From: a virus
Strand: one strand, 5' to 3'
Length of the DNA stretch: 64,000 nt
IMG/VR virus record: IMGVR_UViG_3300034418_006779
Coordinates: 45,079-109,078 of that record
Shown here: positions 37,806 to 45,260 of the stretch, piece after piece
How the letters are laid out: each line of letters begins with the position of its first letter
Numbering within the stretch: position 1 is the first letter of the stretch
Notes under the pieces: model-generated
Database searches by the model: none
What the model saw: only the letters and a program-made list of their open reading frames with translations
What the model was told of the DNA's origin: nothing
Translations under genes and position numbers: made by a program

Positions 37806-38773
37806 ACGTCCACACTTAGGATCATCTGGTGATCTTCTGGTTCATGAGTTCCAGCCACAACAGCGTGTAATCCGCCGAGGGCAAAAGTATAAACCATACC
37901 GCCAAATGCTTGGTCGATAGAGACTTTATCTTTCGGCCCTAACAACATCTCTCGATATTGATCAAGGACTCCCTGAAACTCTGGCGCATCGAATTCTACG
38001 TAATCCAGAATTATATCATTCACGATGATTTGATCTCGCTCCGTTTTCCACTGACGTAGAACAGAAGGAGGGAGATTTAATGCTTTCGACATGTAGTCGA
38101 GGAAAATCCGTTCCCCGATTGAGGAATTTGACGCATTGAGGAAGTTATAATGGTATTCCTCCATTAGTACCTCACGCAACTCAATCATAGCTTGTGTATC
38201 TTCCTGTACCTCAGGCTTTTTAAACCAGAGGAATTTTTTTGTAGCGTTGACATCATTCCAACAGTACTCAATTAAGTCGTTGGCCTCCTGCTCAGAAACA
38301 AATTGACCGGGGTCAATCGGAAGCTCCTGAATATTGTGGAAGCCAATCGCAGCCTCAACGGCTTTGAGTGACATCGATCTAGCTCTGTTGTTAAAATGCC
38401 ATAATCTCCATAGGTCCAAGGAATAGAATACGCGATCAGCATCGGAAACCTTCCTAACTTCATTATTAATAATTCGGTCAGATAGTTCCTTCAACGTCGA
38501 GCAAAATTCTTTTGGAGAACTACCCATAAGATCTAACGCCTTGTGGAGAATAATATCATCGTAACCGACGCTATTAAAGCCCACAAAGAAATTGTCTTCA
38601 GCTAAAAATTTCAGCAGTTCAAGAATTTCGTCAATAGGTTCATTTTCATCAAAAGGATCGTACCAAACAGTAAACTGCCGGGTGTCCTCTAACGACTCCT
38701 CTGCCCTAACAAAGTTAGCACAGAAGAAATTATGATATACTTCTATATCATAAACCCACTGAGTTAGGTCCAT
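37806..38773 (-). CDS. Family B DNA polymerase, exon 1 (3'-5' exonuclease to motif A)
   Basis: Encodes residues 1-322 plus two bases of codon 323. The proofreading exonuclease motifs are intact: Exo I D9-I-E11, Exo II F-N67-x4-D72, and Exo III Y170-x3-D174. The exon ends with ILSVDV, the beginning of motif A with catalytic D322. An unspliced message would add 17 residues encoded by the intron and stop. The gene replicates the phage genome with the nearby helicase and primase. The upstream winged-helix gene overlaps its start by 10 bases. Confidence 0.92.
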
Positions 38774-39099
38774 AGTTGATGAAGTTCGTTAACTGATAGA
38801 GCCCATACGGGCCTTGATTTATTACGCTTAAAGGCTTCCCATGTCTGAAGCAATTTCTTGCCTGCATCAGTGATGCGAAATGGGCCTTGGTTCGTGGAAT
38901 AATAATTCTCTTCCATGAACCCCTTCTGAAGAAGGTCTTTCACACATTTGGTGATAGTCCTATCATAGGACGAACCACCAAATAAGACGCGATACCCTTG
39001 CTTCTCTGGCTCAGCTTGGAACAAAAGAAGAGTTCTTAAGTGCCTAGCGGCGAGCTTTCGATGCTTGAGTCGCGACAGGAACAATTTATATGATGACAT
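38764..39099 (-). CDS. Small winged-helix protein, 111 residues
   Basis: Basic N-terminal helices (LSRLKHRKLAARHL) are followed by a winged-helix pattern ending in a beta hairpin (GPFRITDAGKKLL), typical of small DNA-binding regulators. The start is placed at 39099 (MSSYKLF), after the terminator at 39118-39140. It is coupled to the polymerase gene by a 10-base overlap. The gene at 41265 has a similar RLTEKG hairpin. Confidence 0.7.
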   Translation of the reverse strand: MSSYKLFLSRLKHRKLAARHLRTLLLFQAEPEKQGYRVLFGGSSYDRTITKCVKDLLQKGFMEENYYSTNQGPFRITDAGKKLLQTWEAFKRNKSRPVWALSVNELHQLWT

Positions 39100-39117
39100 G
39101 ATTAGATACAAATAAGA

Positions 39118-39140
39118 AAGGACTGCCAGAGACAGTCCTT
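39118..39140 (-). terminator. Intrinsic terminator
   Basis: Eight perfect pairs (AAGGACTG/CAGTCCTT), a 7-base loop and a following TTCTTATTTG on the minus strand, just after the gene with stop at 39152. Confidence 0.8.
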
Positions 39141-39151
39141 AGGTTATTTTT

Positions 39152-39727
39152 CTATGCAGCTCTGGCACGGTTTTGAACCCATTTGCCTAGCTGTATAATG
39201 CGGTCTCCAGTTTTAACCACCAGTGACCTGATTTTGTTATCAGGTTCGGGGGGAAGAGGTTCTTCGATTTGGACTCGTCGAACCGGCCTTGGTCTGGGAA
39301 CTACCGCAACAGGCCCAACATCTGATGAGGGCCGCTCTTTCTTTCGTTTTCGAACTACTGTATCGAAAGACTCAATGCCCATATCCGCTGTGGGATCAAG
39401 AAGGGTATCGAAGTTCTTTCCAGTAAGTTCAAGGATGGCATCCTTAATGCCGTTGAAGGCAATCGTATCGTGCTTGGTCTTCGGTGGATGCTCAGGGAGC
39501 AGTTCTACCACTGCTGTAATACAATTCTCTATTTCAACGACATCTCTGTCGTCCTCCATTAAGTCAAGTTGATCATTGAAGAAATGAAGGACAACTTCAT
39601 AAGCACGAAACACTTTGGGTTGATTCAAGACCTTAGTCTTGTAATCTCTCTCAATGCGTTGAAATTCCTTGAACTCCTCAGGAGACATAGTCTCTCGATA
39701 AGGATCGAAATATGGTTGCTTATTCAT
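39152..39727 (-). CDS. Hypothetical protein, 191 residues
   Basis: A soluble protein, not recognised. The N-terminal 120 residues are helical and acidic. A Pro/Arg-rich linker (VVPRPRPVRRV) is followed by a basic helix (IIQLGKWVQNRARAA) that could bind membrane or nucleic acid. There are two in-frame ATGs, 39733 and 39727 (MNKQPYFD); the second is chosen for its better leader. It ends at a clear terminator. Confidence 0.77.
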   Translation of the reverse strand: MNKQPYFDPYRETMSPEEFKEFQRIERDYKTKVLNQPKVFRAYEVVLHFFNDQLDLMEDDRDVVEIENCITAVVELLPEHPPKTKHDTIAFNGIKDAILELTGKNFDTLLDPTADMGIESFDTVVRKRKKERPSSDVGPVAVVPRPRPVRRVQIEEPLPPEPDNKIRSLVVKTGDRIIQLGKWVQNRARAA

Positions 39728-39750
39728 GATCAATAATTAAAGTATAAGGT

Positions 39751-40011
39751 TTAGTCCTCTTCTACAGGAACCCCCTTGTCTTTACACACCTTTTTGTACT
39801 CTGCATAAAACTTTTCTTGCACCTTTTCAGGAGCATAATCGTCCAGTTCATGTTTTTCCATTAAGTCCATGTAGATACCACAACGAAGCAGATTTTCATA
39901 TTTTTTCTTCTCTACTACGTGGTAATTAGGGGCTTCAAAATTCTCATTATAGAAGTCAATGAGTTCTTGTATTCCCTCTGCGAAATCATGTTCTTGCTTT
40001 TTCTTAGCCAT
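39751..40011 (-). CDS. Hypothetical acidic protein, 86 residues
   Basis: Small, helical and rich in Glu, Lys and Tyr; no motif recognised. Six bases separate it from the preceding 115-residue gene, so they are probably co-transcribed. The C-terminus is acidic (KGVPVEED). Confidence 0.75.
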   Translation of the reverse strand: MAKKKQEHDFAEGIQELIDFYNENFEAPNYHVVEKKKYENLLRCGIYMDLMEKHELDDYAPEKVQEKFYAEYKKVCKDKGVPVEED

Positions 40012-40017
40012 AATTTG

Positions 40018-40365
40018 TTAGATTTGTATTTGGAACAGCTCGTCGTCAATGACTTCCAATACGTCAGAATAATTCTTTTGTAGGTTGCTTAATTCTTTTT
40101 CGTATTTCTTTTTTCTGAGCTGTAGTTGTTCAATTCTTTTATTATATTCGGAATCAGTTTCTAATCTCTTGGTTGTTATAATAAGGTTGGCATCATCGAT
40201 ATCATAGTCATCCATGAAATAATCATATTCAACGTCTATTTCACACGACGTATCTTCACCATGTTTTTCAATCAACTCATTAATGTAATCTCTGAAGCTT
40301 CGTAAAGTCCAGTCACCAATAATAGAAACCGAGATTTCCTCGTCAATGTAAATTTTTTCAGTCAT
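40018..40365 (-). CDS. Hypothetical protein, 115 residues
   Basis: An acidic N-terminal beta/alpha segment is followed by a basic coiled coil (ETDSEYNKRIEQLQLRKKKY). The ATG at 40365 (MTEKIYIDEE) is chosen because the longer frame would start within the upstream terminator. No family is recognised. Confidence 0.72.
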   Translation of the reverse strand: MTEKIYIDEEISVSIIGDWTLRSFRDYINELIEKHGEDTSCEIDVEYDYFMDDYDIDDANLIITTKRLETDSEYNKRIEQLQLRKKKYEKELSNLQKNYSDVLEVIDDELFQIQI

Positions 40366-40380
40366 AGTTATATAAATAAA

Positions 40381-40409
40381 CCCCCAAGACACATTACATG
40401 CCTTGAGGG
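40381..40409. terminator. Terminator downstream of the M23 peptidase gene
   Basis: CCCCCAAG pairs with CTTGAGGG (one G-T pair) across a 13-base loop. The minus direction continues TTTATTTAT and the plus direction TGTTTTTTATTTC. It separates the stop at 40423 from the start at 40365. Confidence 0.75.
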
Positions 40410-40422
40410 TGTTTTTTATTTC

Positions 40423-41121
40423 TTATTTTTCTGCTATGGGGTTTTGAGGGTTAATATCATCAATGAATACATACTTTCCGCTGTTGGGATCAACAGGTTC
40501 ATACTTCAACGTTTCTTCGTTGAACTCGTGGATCTCATAATGAAGATGTGTAGCTGTCGAGGAAGTCCCCGTACTGCCTATAATACCAAATACTTCAGCT
40601 GCGTTGATGAAATCACCGCGCTTAATCGCTTTCGTCTTACCTGTCGTAGTGGATGGGTTATAACGTAAGTGCATGTACTTGATAATTATGTTGTGTTCTT
40701 CATTGTGTATTGCAACTGTCCAACCACTTTTCTTGTAGTATTTTACAGAAATGATCTTACCGTCTGTTGACGATCGGATTGGGTTCAGTTTATTGGTACT
40801 ACCAAAATCTAAACCTTCGTGATTTCTTCTGACTTTATATACAGGGTGGACCTGTAAGCCAAAGGGACGAGTTGTATATGCTTTATCCACCTCTTTCAAT
40901 GGGTGAATAATAATTCGACTTTTCAGTTCAGCTAACTCAAGACGTTCCATCTTTACACTGTCTTTCAACGCTTCGATTTCTTGGTTAGCTTGGGCAGTTT
41001 GCTGTTGATATTCAGCTTTCACCTGCTCAAGTGCTTCCTCGTATTGACTACTATTCCAGTAGAATACGCCTCCAACACTTGAACTCAGGAGTAAGCTAAT
41101 ACTCAGAACAAGTGCTTTCAT
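40423..41121 (-). CDS. M23-family metallopeptidase, secreted or membrane-anchored lysin
   Basis: The 232-residue protein has an N-terminal hydrophobic signal/anchor (residues about 4-21) and a short coiled coil (27-70). A LytM/M23 domain follows, with H101-x3-D105 (NHEGLDFG), H151 and H192-L-H194, all the zinc ligands and catalytic histidines. M23 enzymes cut peptide cross-links in peptidoglycan. In phages they serve as endolysin or entry enzyme. The 5' leader (41139-41259) holds several hairpins and a 19-codon frame. Confidence 0.88.
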   Translation of the reverse strand: MKALVLSISLLLSSSVGGVFYWNSSQYEEALEQVKAEYQQQTAQANQEIEALKDSVKMERLELAELKSRIIIHPLKEVDKAYTTRPFGLQVHPVYKVRRNHEGLDFGSTNKLNPIRSSTDGKIISVKYYKKSGWTVAIHNEEHNIIIKYMHLRYNPSTTTGKTKAIKRGDFINAAEVFGIIGSTGTSSTATHLHYEIHEFNEETLKYEPVDPNSGKYVFIDDINPQNPIAEK

Positions 41122-41138
41122 ATGTATGATTTGTGCTA

Positions 41139-41259
41139 CTCTGAACGTCCAGAGCGCGGGGTTGGAGGAACTACCTACTGAGGTAGGTAACTAGCTGTTC
41201 GGTAATTCCCGAACACGATTCTGTGTTCATTTGTTTAACGACTGAGAACGTTTCAGTCG
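41139..41259 (-). promoter_or_regulatory. Hairpin-rich leader upstream of the M23 peptidase gene
   Basis: Perfect short hairpins lie in a row: 41139-41154, 41172-41189, 41197-41214, 41211-41228 and 41239-41259. The third and fourth share bases 41211-41214, so they exclude each other. A 19-codon frame (ATG 41230, stop 41171) runs through them and ends within the second hairpin. The arrangement resembles an attenuator with a leader peptide, but this is inference. Confidence 0.45.
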
Positions 41260-41264
41260 ACCGC

Positions 41265-41753
41265 TTATTGAAGCTTAGACATCTCTAGCTTAGACCGAAG
41301 CTCGGTCATTGTAGCAGGAGATTGACTAATACCAGAAGAATTTATCTCCTGGATTCGTTTCTTCAACACTTTCAAGAGGTGCTCAACGGTTCCGGTTGTG
41401 AGGTGTCGTGACGCCTCCTCTAGGAACCCCTCTCGCTTCGATGCGAGGTTAAGCAGTCTGGATATGAATGATCCAGCTCTTTCTACGGAGTTACGAAGAA
41501 GTGTGTTGATAAAACGAACAAAGTTCATTCTGCCAACATTATATGAATTATCCATCATAGATAATCCTTTCTCTGTAAGTCTAAACGGGTTTTCAGAGTC
41601 GATATAACCCTGTTCTTGGAGGAACGCTAGTTCATCCTTGAAAACTAAAAGAGTTTCTTCAATTTGGTCTCGGTTTTCTATCTTGTAGAAAATCATCTTC
41701 AGGAGACCTTCGTAAAATTTGGTTTGGTAAAAGGTTAAGTTAACTTCGTTCAT
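41265..41753 (-). CDS. Hypothetical protein with winged-helix-like N-terminus, 162 residues
   Basis: Residues 30-75 show a helix-turn-helix plus wing pattern ending in GYIDSENPFRLTEKGLSMM, like the small regulator at 38764. The C-terminal half is a basic helical segment (RLLNLASKREGFLEE, KVLKKRIQEI). It overlaps the upstream gene by 14 bases. A DNA-binding regulatory role is plausible but not shown. Confidence 0.72.
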   Translation of the reverse strand: MNEVNLTFYQTKFYEGLLKMIFYKIENRDQIEETLLVFKDELAFLQEQGYIDSENPFRLTEKGLSMMDNSYNVGRMNFVRFINTLLRNSVERAGSFISRLLNLASKREGFLEEASRHLTTGTVEHLLKVLKKRIQEINSSGISQSPATMTELRSKLEMSKLQ

Positions 41754-42357
41754 CTAATTCATCTTCATTTGAGATTTTAGTTTCTATAAAATCCGGATGA
41801 AGGGGGTATCTCTCTTCAACTGGTTTGCTATACCAGCTCATGAAAGATTCACCATTATACCATCTAACTTTAGTAAGCTCTTTATCGAGGTTTATTTGTA
41901 CCACGTCAAGAGGCTTCTTCTGTTTAACAGGCTCGTAAGTTCTATCGAAAGAACGAGTAGCTGAGACCTCAAGAATTTTAACATTCTCATCTTGGTCTGG
42001 GACAGTAATGTTCAAAGAGTCATCTACAAACTCCACACTGTACGAATCTTTGAAACGTAGTGGCTGTCTGTATCTGGTCTTTTTTCCATCTTCTTCAGTT
42101 TTTTCAAACAAAGCAATGACTTTGCTAGTATCATTGGTAGGTCTGAATGTCCGATTATGCAGAGCCCAGTCAGAGGCGATTCTTTGATCTTCAATGACTT
42201 TTCTCTTTTGTGCGGAACTTAATTTTCTCCACTCATCCGGTGAGTGAGATTTTCCATCATTCAAGTTATTTAGCCAAGCTAATACTTGACGGATAGAAAA
42301 ATTCAAGTTGTTGTGGACTATCTCGTAGTCCTTAATAGTAGGTTCAGTAAATTTCAT
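41740..42357 (-). CDS. Hypothetical protein, 205 residues
   Basis: The start is placed at the ATG at 42357 (MKFTEPTIKD); the longer frame adds a hydrophobic stretch with no start-site support. It is a soluble protein with a Trp-rich N-terminal helical half and a charged C-terminal half. No family is recognised. It lies between a terminator (42420-42440) and the winged-helix gene, with which it overlaps. Confidence 0.75.
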   Translation of the reverse strand: MKFTEPTIKDYEIVHNNLNFSIRQVLAWLNNLNDGKSHSPDEWRKLSSAQKRKVIEDQRIASDWALHNRTFRPTNDTSKVIALFEKTEEDGKKTRYRQPLRFKDSYSVEFVDDSLNITVPDQDENVKILEVSATRSFDRTYEPVKQKKPLDVVQINLDKELTKVRWYNGESFMSWYSKPVEERYPLHPDFIETKISNEDELDERS

Positions 42358-42419
42358 TTTGTCTTCAGTTAAGGGTAAAAAATAGTAAAAGACGATATAA
42401 GATAGCAAAAAGTTGGAAC

Positions 42420-42440
42420 AAAACCAAGAAATTCTTGGCT
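42420..42440 (-). terminator. Intrinsic terminator
   Basis: Nine pairs (AAGCCAAGA with TCTTGGTTT, one G-T) around a 3-base loop, followed by TGTTCC on the minus strand. It lies between the stop at 42484 and the start at 42357. Confidence 0.6.
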
Positions 42441-42483
42441 TTGCTCCTCACGTCTTTATTCAGGTATCATGATTCTACAGGGA

Positions 42484-42756
42484 TCAGGCAGGCATCCCCC
42501 CTGAGGGGAGAGTTCCAACAACTACAAGTCGTCGGAGGCGCTGGCTAATATCAACTAAGGCATCCTCTGGGAGCGTAGCTACCAAAGGAGGTGTATGCAA
42601 GACCTTAGGAGGATTCTCCCAAGGTGGAATTGCAGGGGAAACGATTTCCGTAGCTGTGATAAGAGGGGGATGGGATGTGTCTTGGGTTGGGGGTCTTGCG
42701 ATCCCCAGACTGAATGCCATCAGCAATGCTAATAGCAAAATTTGTAATCTTTTCAT
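42484..42756 (-). CDS. Secreted Pro-rich small protein, 90 residues
   Basis: The ATG at 42756 gives MKRLQILLLALLMAFSLGIA, a signal peptide with a likely cleavage after GIA. The mature part is Pro-rich (RPPTQDTSHPPLI, PAIPPWENPPKVL) and short. No family is recognised; a periplasmic or surface role is likely. Confidence 0.72.
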   Translation of the reverse strand: MKRLQILLLALLMAFSLGIARPPTQDTSHPPLITATEIVSPAIPPWENPPKVLHTPPLVATLPEDALVDISQRLRRLVVVGTLPSGGMPA

Positions 42757-42831
42757 GTCAATCACTTGTTCAGTGTTCAAATTTCTTCACAGTGTTGTAT
42801 CGGGGTCGGTAACGACATTAACCGATCTCTT

Positions 42832-42942
42832 CTACTTAACTCTCAATTCGGCATCGTAAGGGGTAATGCAGCTTGATCCGCAGATCTTCTGCATCCAGCC
42901 TTCGTAATCACTTAGAGAGTGGTGGGACAAAGTCCAGTACAT
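42832..42942 (-). CDS. Possible small protein, 36 residues
   Basis: An ATG at 42942 opens a 36-codon frame (MYWTLSHHSLSDYEGWMQ..., stop TAG at 42832), 17 bases after the stop of the basic gene at 42960. It fills most of a 200-base gap that otherwise has no gene and ends before a hairpin (about 42806-42825). Chance frames of this length are not rare, so confidence is limited. Confidence 0.4.
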   Translation of the reverse strand: MYWTLSHHSLSDYEGWMQKICGSSCITPYDAELRVK

Positions 42943-42959
42943 TTCCGCAAATTAATGAA

Positions 42960-43439
42960 TCACGCAGCCTTTTTCGTCTCGTCAAGACTAGCTTCCGCAA
43001 GCTGTTGCTCGCGCTCCCTAGCCTGCTTTTGCTGCTCCAGCCTTACAATCTGCTTCCGGTAAAAGGGTTTGTTCCCCCCTGCACGAATATTACGTCTCCT
43101 GCTAGCACGGTTTTCATCGAGGAGAGAGACGAACTTCGTACGATTCTGCCGTAAAAGAGCATTACGCTCGGCATCATACACAGGAGTTTCGATTGGGACA
43201 ATCTTTACATTCCGGTTCGCCTTGATTCGAGCTCGCTGAGCAGCCCTTCGCTTCAGCTCTTTCTGATGAGCCTCCTCTGCTGCTAATTTATTTTTTCTGT
43301 TCTCGAGCTTAGACTTACTCCTGTTACTCATACGAGCAAATAGGAGAAGTTGGTCAATAAACTTTTGAGATCTCGTCAGGAGATAATTACCTCGAAATCG
43401 AGGTCCGCTTTTCTTGCGTTCAAGTCGTGATTTACGCAT
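42960..43439 (-). CDS. Highly basic hypothetical protein, 159 residues
   Basis: Very rich in Arg and Lys along the whole length, with helical repeats (KELKRRAAQRARIKANR, KQIVRLEQQKQAREREQQ). It looks like a nucleic-acid-binding or scaffold protein; no family is recognised. The start has a strong A/T leader (TTAAACAATTTATTTA). A structured noncoding region lies upstream. Confidence 0.78.
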   Translation of the reverse strand: MRKSRLERKKSGPRFRGNYLLTRSQKFIDQLLLFARMSNRSKSKLENRKNKLAAEEAHQKELKRRAAQRARIKANRNVKIVPIETPVYDAERNALLRQNRTKFVSLLDENRASRRRNIRAGGNKPFYRKQIVRLEQQKQAREREQQLAEASLDETKKAA

Positions 43440-43486
43440 TAAATAAATTGTTTAACGGATTAAAAGAAAACTTAAAAGTAAAAACG

Positions 43487-43659
43487 GGCGCGAGTGAGTG
43501 ATTCACTCTAACCGGAGGTTCTACCCTCTGGGGCCCTTACCAGTTACGGGTTTTTAAACTGGCGCAGCCCAGGACTCACACATCTTATCAGAGTCACCAA
43601 CACTCCAAGAAAAAGAATATTGTCCCTCCAAACGCAATGGCATCGGTTATACTCGCGCC
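43487..43659 (-). ncRNA. Candidate structured RNA closed by a long-range stem
   Basis: GGCGCGAGT (43487-43495) is perfectly complementary to ACTCGCGCC (43651-43659), and the nested TAACCG (43509-43514) pairs with CGGTTA (43644-43649). The minus transcript then runs into CGTTTTTAC, as expected for a 3' end. The 29-codon frame at 43554-43643 lies inside the closed domain. No known RNA family is recognised. Confidence 0.4.
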
Positions 43660-43685
43660 GGTATCATTGTTCAATAAAAAGAAGG

Positions 43686-43698
43686 GGGGCTATGCCCC
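43686..43698 (-). terminator. Short terminator hairpin
   Basis: GGGGC-ATA-GCCCC followed on the minus strand by CCTTCTTTTTATTG. Confidence 0.6.
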
Positions 43699-43887
43699 AA
43701 TAAGTCAGATGTTCTATGACGACTTCGTCCAGCTCCCTTTCAGGTTTTCCCACTCCACAAGGAAGTGTTGAGATAGGCGAAACTCTCTCGAGCAAGTCGT
43801 ATCAGGATGCTCGTCTTCTGTCCATTCCGGACCTGTTCAGTACGTCAACATATAACTCCTGCATGATTAGTACAGTTTGCCCCCTAT

Positions 43888-43941
43888 CGCCGCTCTACCA
43901 GATTGGCGTACTCCTAAATAGGAGAGAGGATTCGAACCTCC
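43888..43941 (-). other. tRNA fragment in permuted order (T-arm then D-arm)
   Basis: Reading the minus strand, a T-arm (GGAGG-TTCGAAT-CCTCT, 43925-43941) is followed by CTCCTA, two bases, TAGGAG, and then TA plus a D-arm (CGCC...GGCG, 43888-43908, with the conserved GGTAGA loop). CTCCTA and TAGGAG are perfectly complementary, as the two halves of an acceptor stem would be, but the 3' half comes before the 5' half. It is either a circularly permuted tRNA gene or debris of two tRNAs; an anticodon arm is not identified. Confidence 0.4.
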
Positions 43942-44115
43942 ACATCGACATTGTAATTAGCCGACTCCACGATATTTTAAGCGCACGGCGAGTTCATAAC
44001 GCTCGCGCCCCTTGCGGGGAAAATACAGTCGTCAGTCCGGGACGTGACCTGCCTACGTACGCCGATCCCGAGGATCCCGCCCTGGCTTGCGCTCAGAGCT
44101 TTCGAGAATTTCTCT

Positions 44116-44346
44116 TTATACTCTACGTCCAACATCAAGTCGAGCGTAGCGTCTTGAAGCCAATGAATGGCCTCGACCTTGCGAAATCATAGAATTATAA
44201 TCCCCTCTACGAGGATCTGACTTTCTCCAATAAGTATTGGATCGTTCTTTACTTTTAGCTCTGCCAATCAGCGCCAACGTAGTGAGAATAAGTGCCATGG
44301 AAAGTACATAGTTTCCAGGCATTCCGAATATTGTGAATAATAACAT
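44116..44346 (-). CDS. Small membrane protein, 76 residues
   Basis: One hydrophobic segment (residues about 2-27) is followed by a strongly basic tail (SKERSNTYWRKSDPRRG, ending in LDVGRRV). The positive tail suggests the C-terminus stays in the cytoplasm. No family is recognised. It follows a terminator at 44377-44402. Confidence 0.65.
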   Translation of the reverse strand: MLLFTIFGMPGNYVLSMALILTTLALIGRAKSKERSNTYWRKSDPRRGDYNSMISQGRGHSLASRRYARLDVGRRV

Positions 44347-44376
44347 GGTTTCGATCTTTTGTGGTTAAAAGATAAA

Positions 44377-44402
44377 GGGGCCGTCTCATCGAGACGTACC
44401 CC
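44377..44402 (-). terminator. Intrinsic terminator
   Basis: GGGG/CCCC outer pairs and CGTCTC-GAT-GAGACG inner stem, followed on the minus strand by TTTATCTTTT. It lies downstream of the gene with stop 44465. Confidence 0.8.
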
Positions 44403-44464
44403 AGTACCTTGCGCGTTAAACATCAGAAGTAAGATTCCGGGGGTTGGATAGCCACGCTGTCGGG

Positions 44465-44764
44465 CTATTCGGGAGCGTCATCGAACTCCGCGCTTCCGTA
44501 AAGTATTCGAGACATGAATGGTTTTACGGATCTTTCCTCTTCTTCGTTCTGTTCTTGCACGTATATGTCGTTTTCGGAAGGAGTGATGCTATCACCACCT
44601 AACAGCCAGATACCGACTAACATTGATATACTACCGAGGGCGGAAAACAATGATGGTCCGCCAGTCATGATATCGTTCATTATGAATTTTAAGCGATCTG
44701 GGAAAATTAGGCTAGCGGCAATAGTTGCCATTACCAATCCTATTCCGATTAATTTCCTTTTCAT
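44465..44764 (-). CDS. Small membrane protein, 99 residues
   Basis: Two hydrophobic segments (about 5-22 and 38-57) are separated by a short polar loop, followed by an acidic tail (QEQNEEEERS, ending in EFDDAPE). The size and topology would suit a holin, but this is only suggestive. A hairpin (44448-44468, ATAGCC/GGCTAT) overlaps its stop. Confidence 0.7.
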   Translation of the reverse strand: MKRKLIGIGLVMATIAASLIFPDRLKFIMNDIMTGGPSLFSALGSISMLVGIWLLGGDSITPSENDIYVQEQNEEEERSVKPFMSRILYGSAEFDDAPE

Positions 44765-45260
44765 GGATTATTAGCTAAGGTGCTCTTGTCATGATCAGAT
44801 ATTATCTGCATGAAATCTCAAAGAAATAATTTCTGGAATCTATCCTTGATAGATCCTCCAAGTAGTCTCAGTGGACTACACTCTTATAGTAATTCGAATA
44901 AGCGGCCTCCTACCAACTTTCGTTTTCAAAGGGAGGGAACTTAGCGCCCTAACGGGCATAGACGCCTGTACACAAGCCATCTCTCTGTCTACGTCCTTAC
45001 TAGATTTCACCTAGTAGGACTTATATCAAATTACCAAGAATACGTTCGCGCATCTTACCATAACAGTGTACTTAATCTCAGCCTTTGGACAGCTATATTG
45101 ATAAGTTCTTATCATGGGGATACTGGGGGTGTTTTTGAATCGTCTTTTGTTCGTGAAAGATAAATTAAAGGGTAAGAACGGCCTCTTATCTGAATGGACC
45201 AGCTCTCAAAAACAAACATTACAATGTGATACCGGGCTAAGGTAAGAAAAGACGTGTATC
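44765..45260 (-). other. 496-base region without a confident gene: dense hairpins, two tiny coupled frames
   Basis: On the minus strand I see a 10-pair stem with one bulge (about 44994-45020, GTCCTACTAG...), ATCTATC-AAG-GATAGAT near 44837-44853, TAGTC-CACTGA-GACTA near 44863-44878, and GCCC-GTTA-GGGC near 44946-44957. Upstream of these lie a 35-codon frame (45112-45219) and a 29-codon frame (45026-45115) overlapping it as ATGA. Either structured noncoding RNA or a short operon is possible; no family is recognised. Confidence 0.55.
45112..45219 (-). CDS. Possible small protein, 35 residues
   Basis: The ATG at 45219 opens MFVFESWSIQIRGRSYPLIY..., ending at TGA 45112, which overlaps the ATG of a further 29-codon frame (stop 45026). 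The ATGA overlap is the coupling pattern seen between confident genes here, which is the main support. Length alone is not convincing. Confidence 0.3.
   Translation of the reverse strand: MFVFESWSIQIRGRSYPLIYLSRTKDDSKTPPVSP

Larger units (their letters stand above)
43440..44115 (-). other. 676-base region without a confident gene: structured RNA and tRNA fragments
   Basis: The minus strand holds three recognisable elements. Around 43888-43941 lies a tRNA T-arm followed directly by a D-arm. At 43686-43698 is a terminator hairpin. At 43487-43659 a sequence is closed by GGCGCGAGT/ACTCGCGCC and an inner TAACCG/CGGTTA pair. Two short frames (29 codons at 43554-43643, 20 codons at 43802-43864) are open but may be chance. 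A 158-codon plus-strand frame here is antisense to the tRNA-like parts and rejected. Confidence 0.6.

Noticed and set aside
34887-38773. Broken polymerase pseudogene
   Set aside because: Removing two sequences with group I cores and guide pairing restores a single frame with all exonuclease and polymerase motifs.
43716-44192. 158-codon frame on the plus strand
   Set aside because: It is antisense to tRNA-like arms; its REDSNLH-type peptide is the usual false product of a reverse-read T-arm, and all genes around it are on the minus strand.
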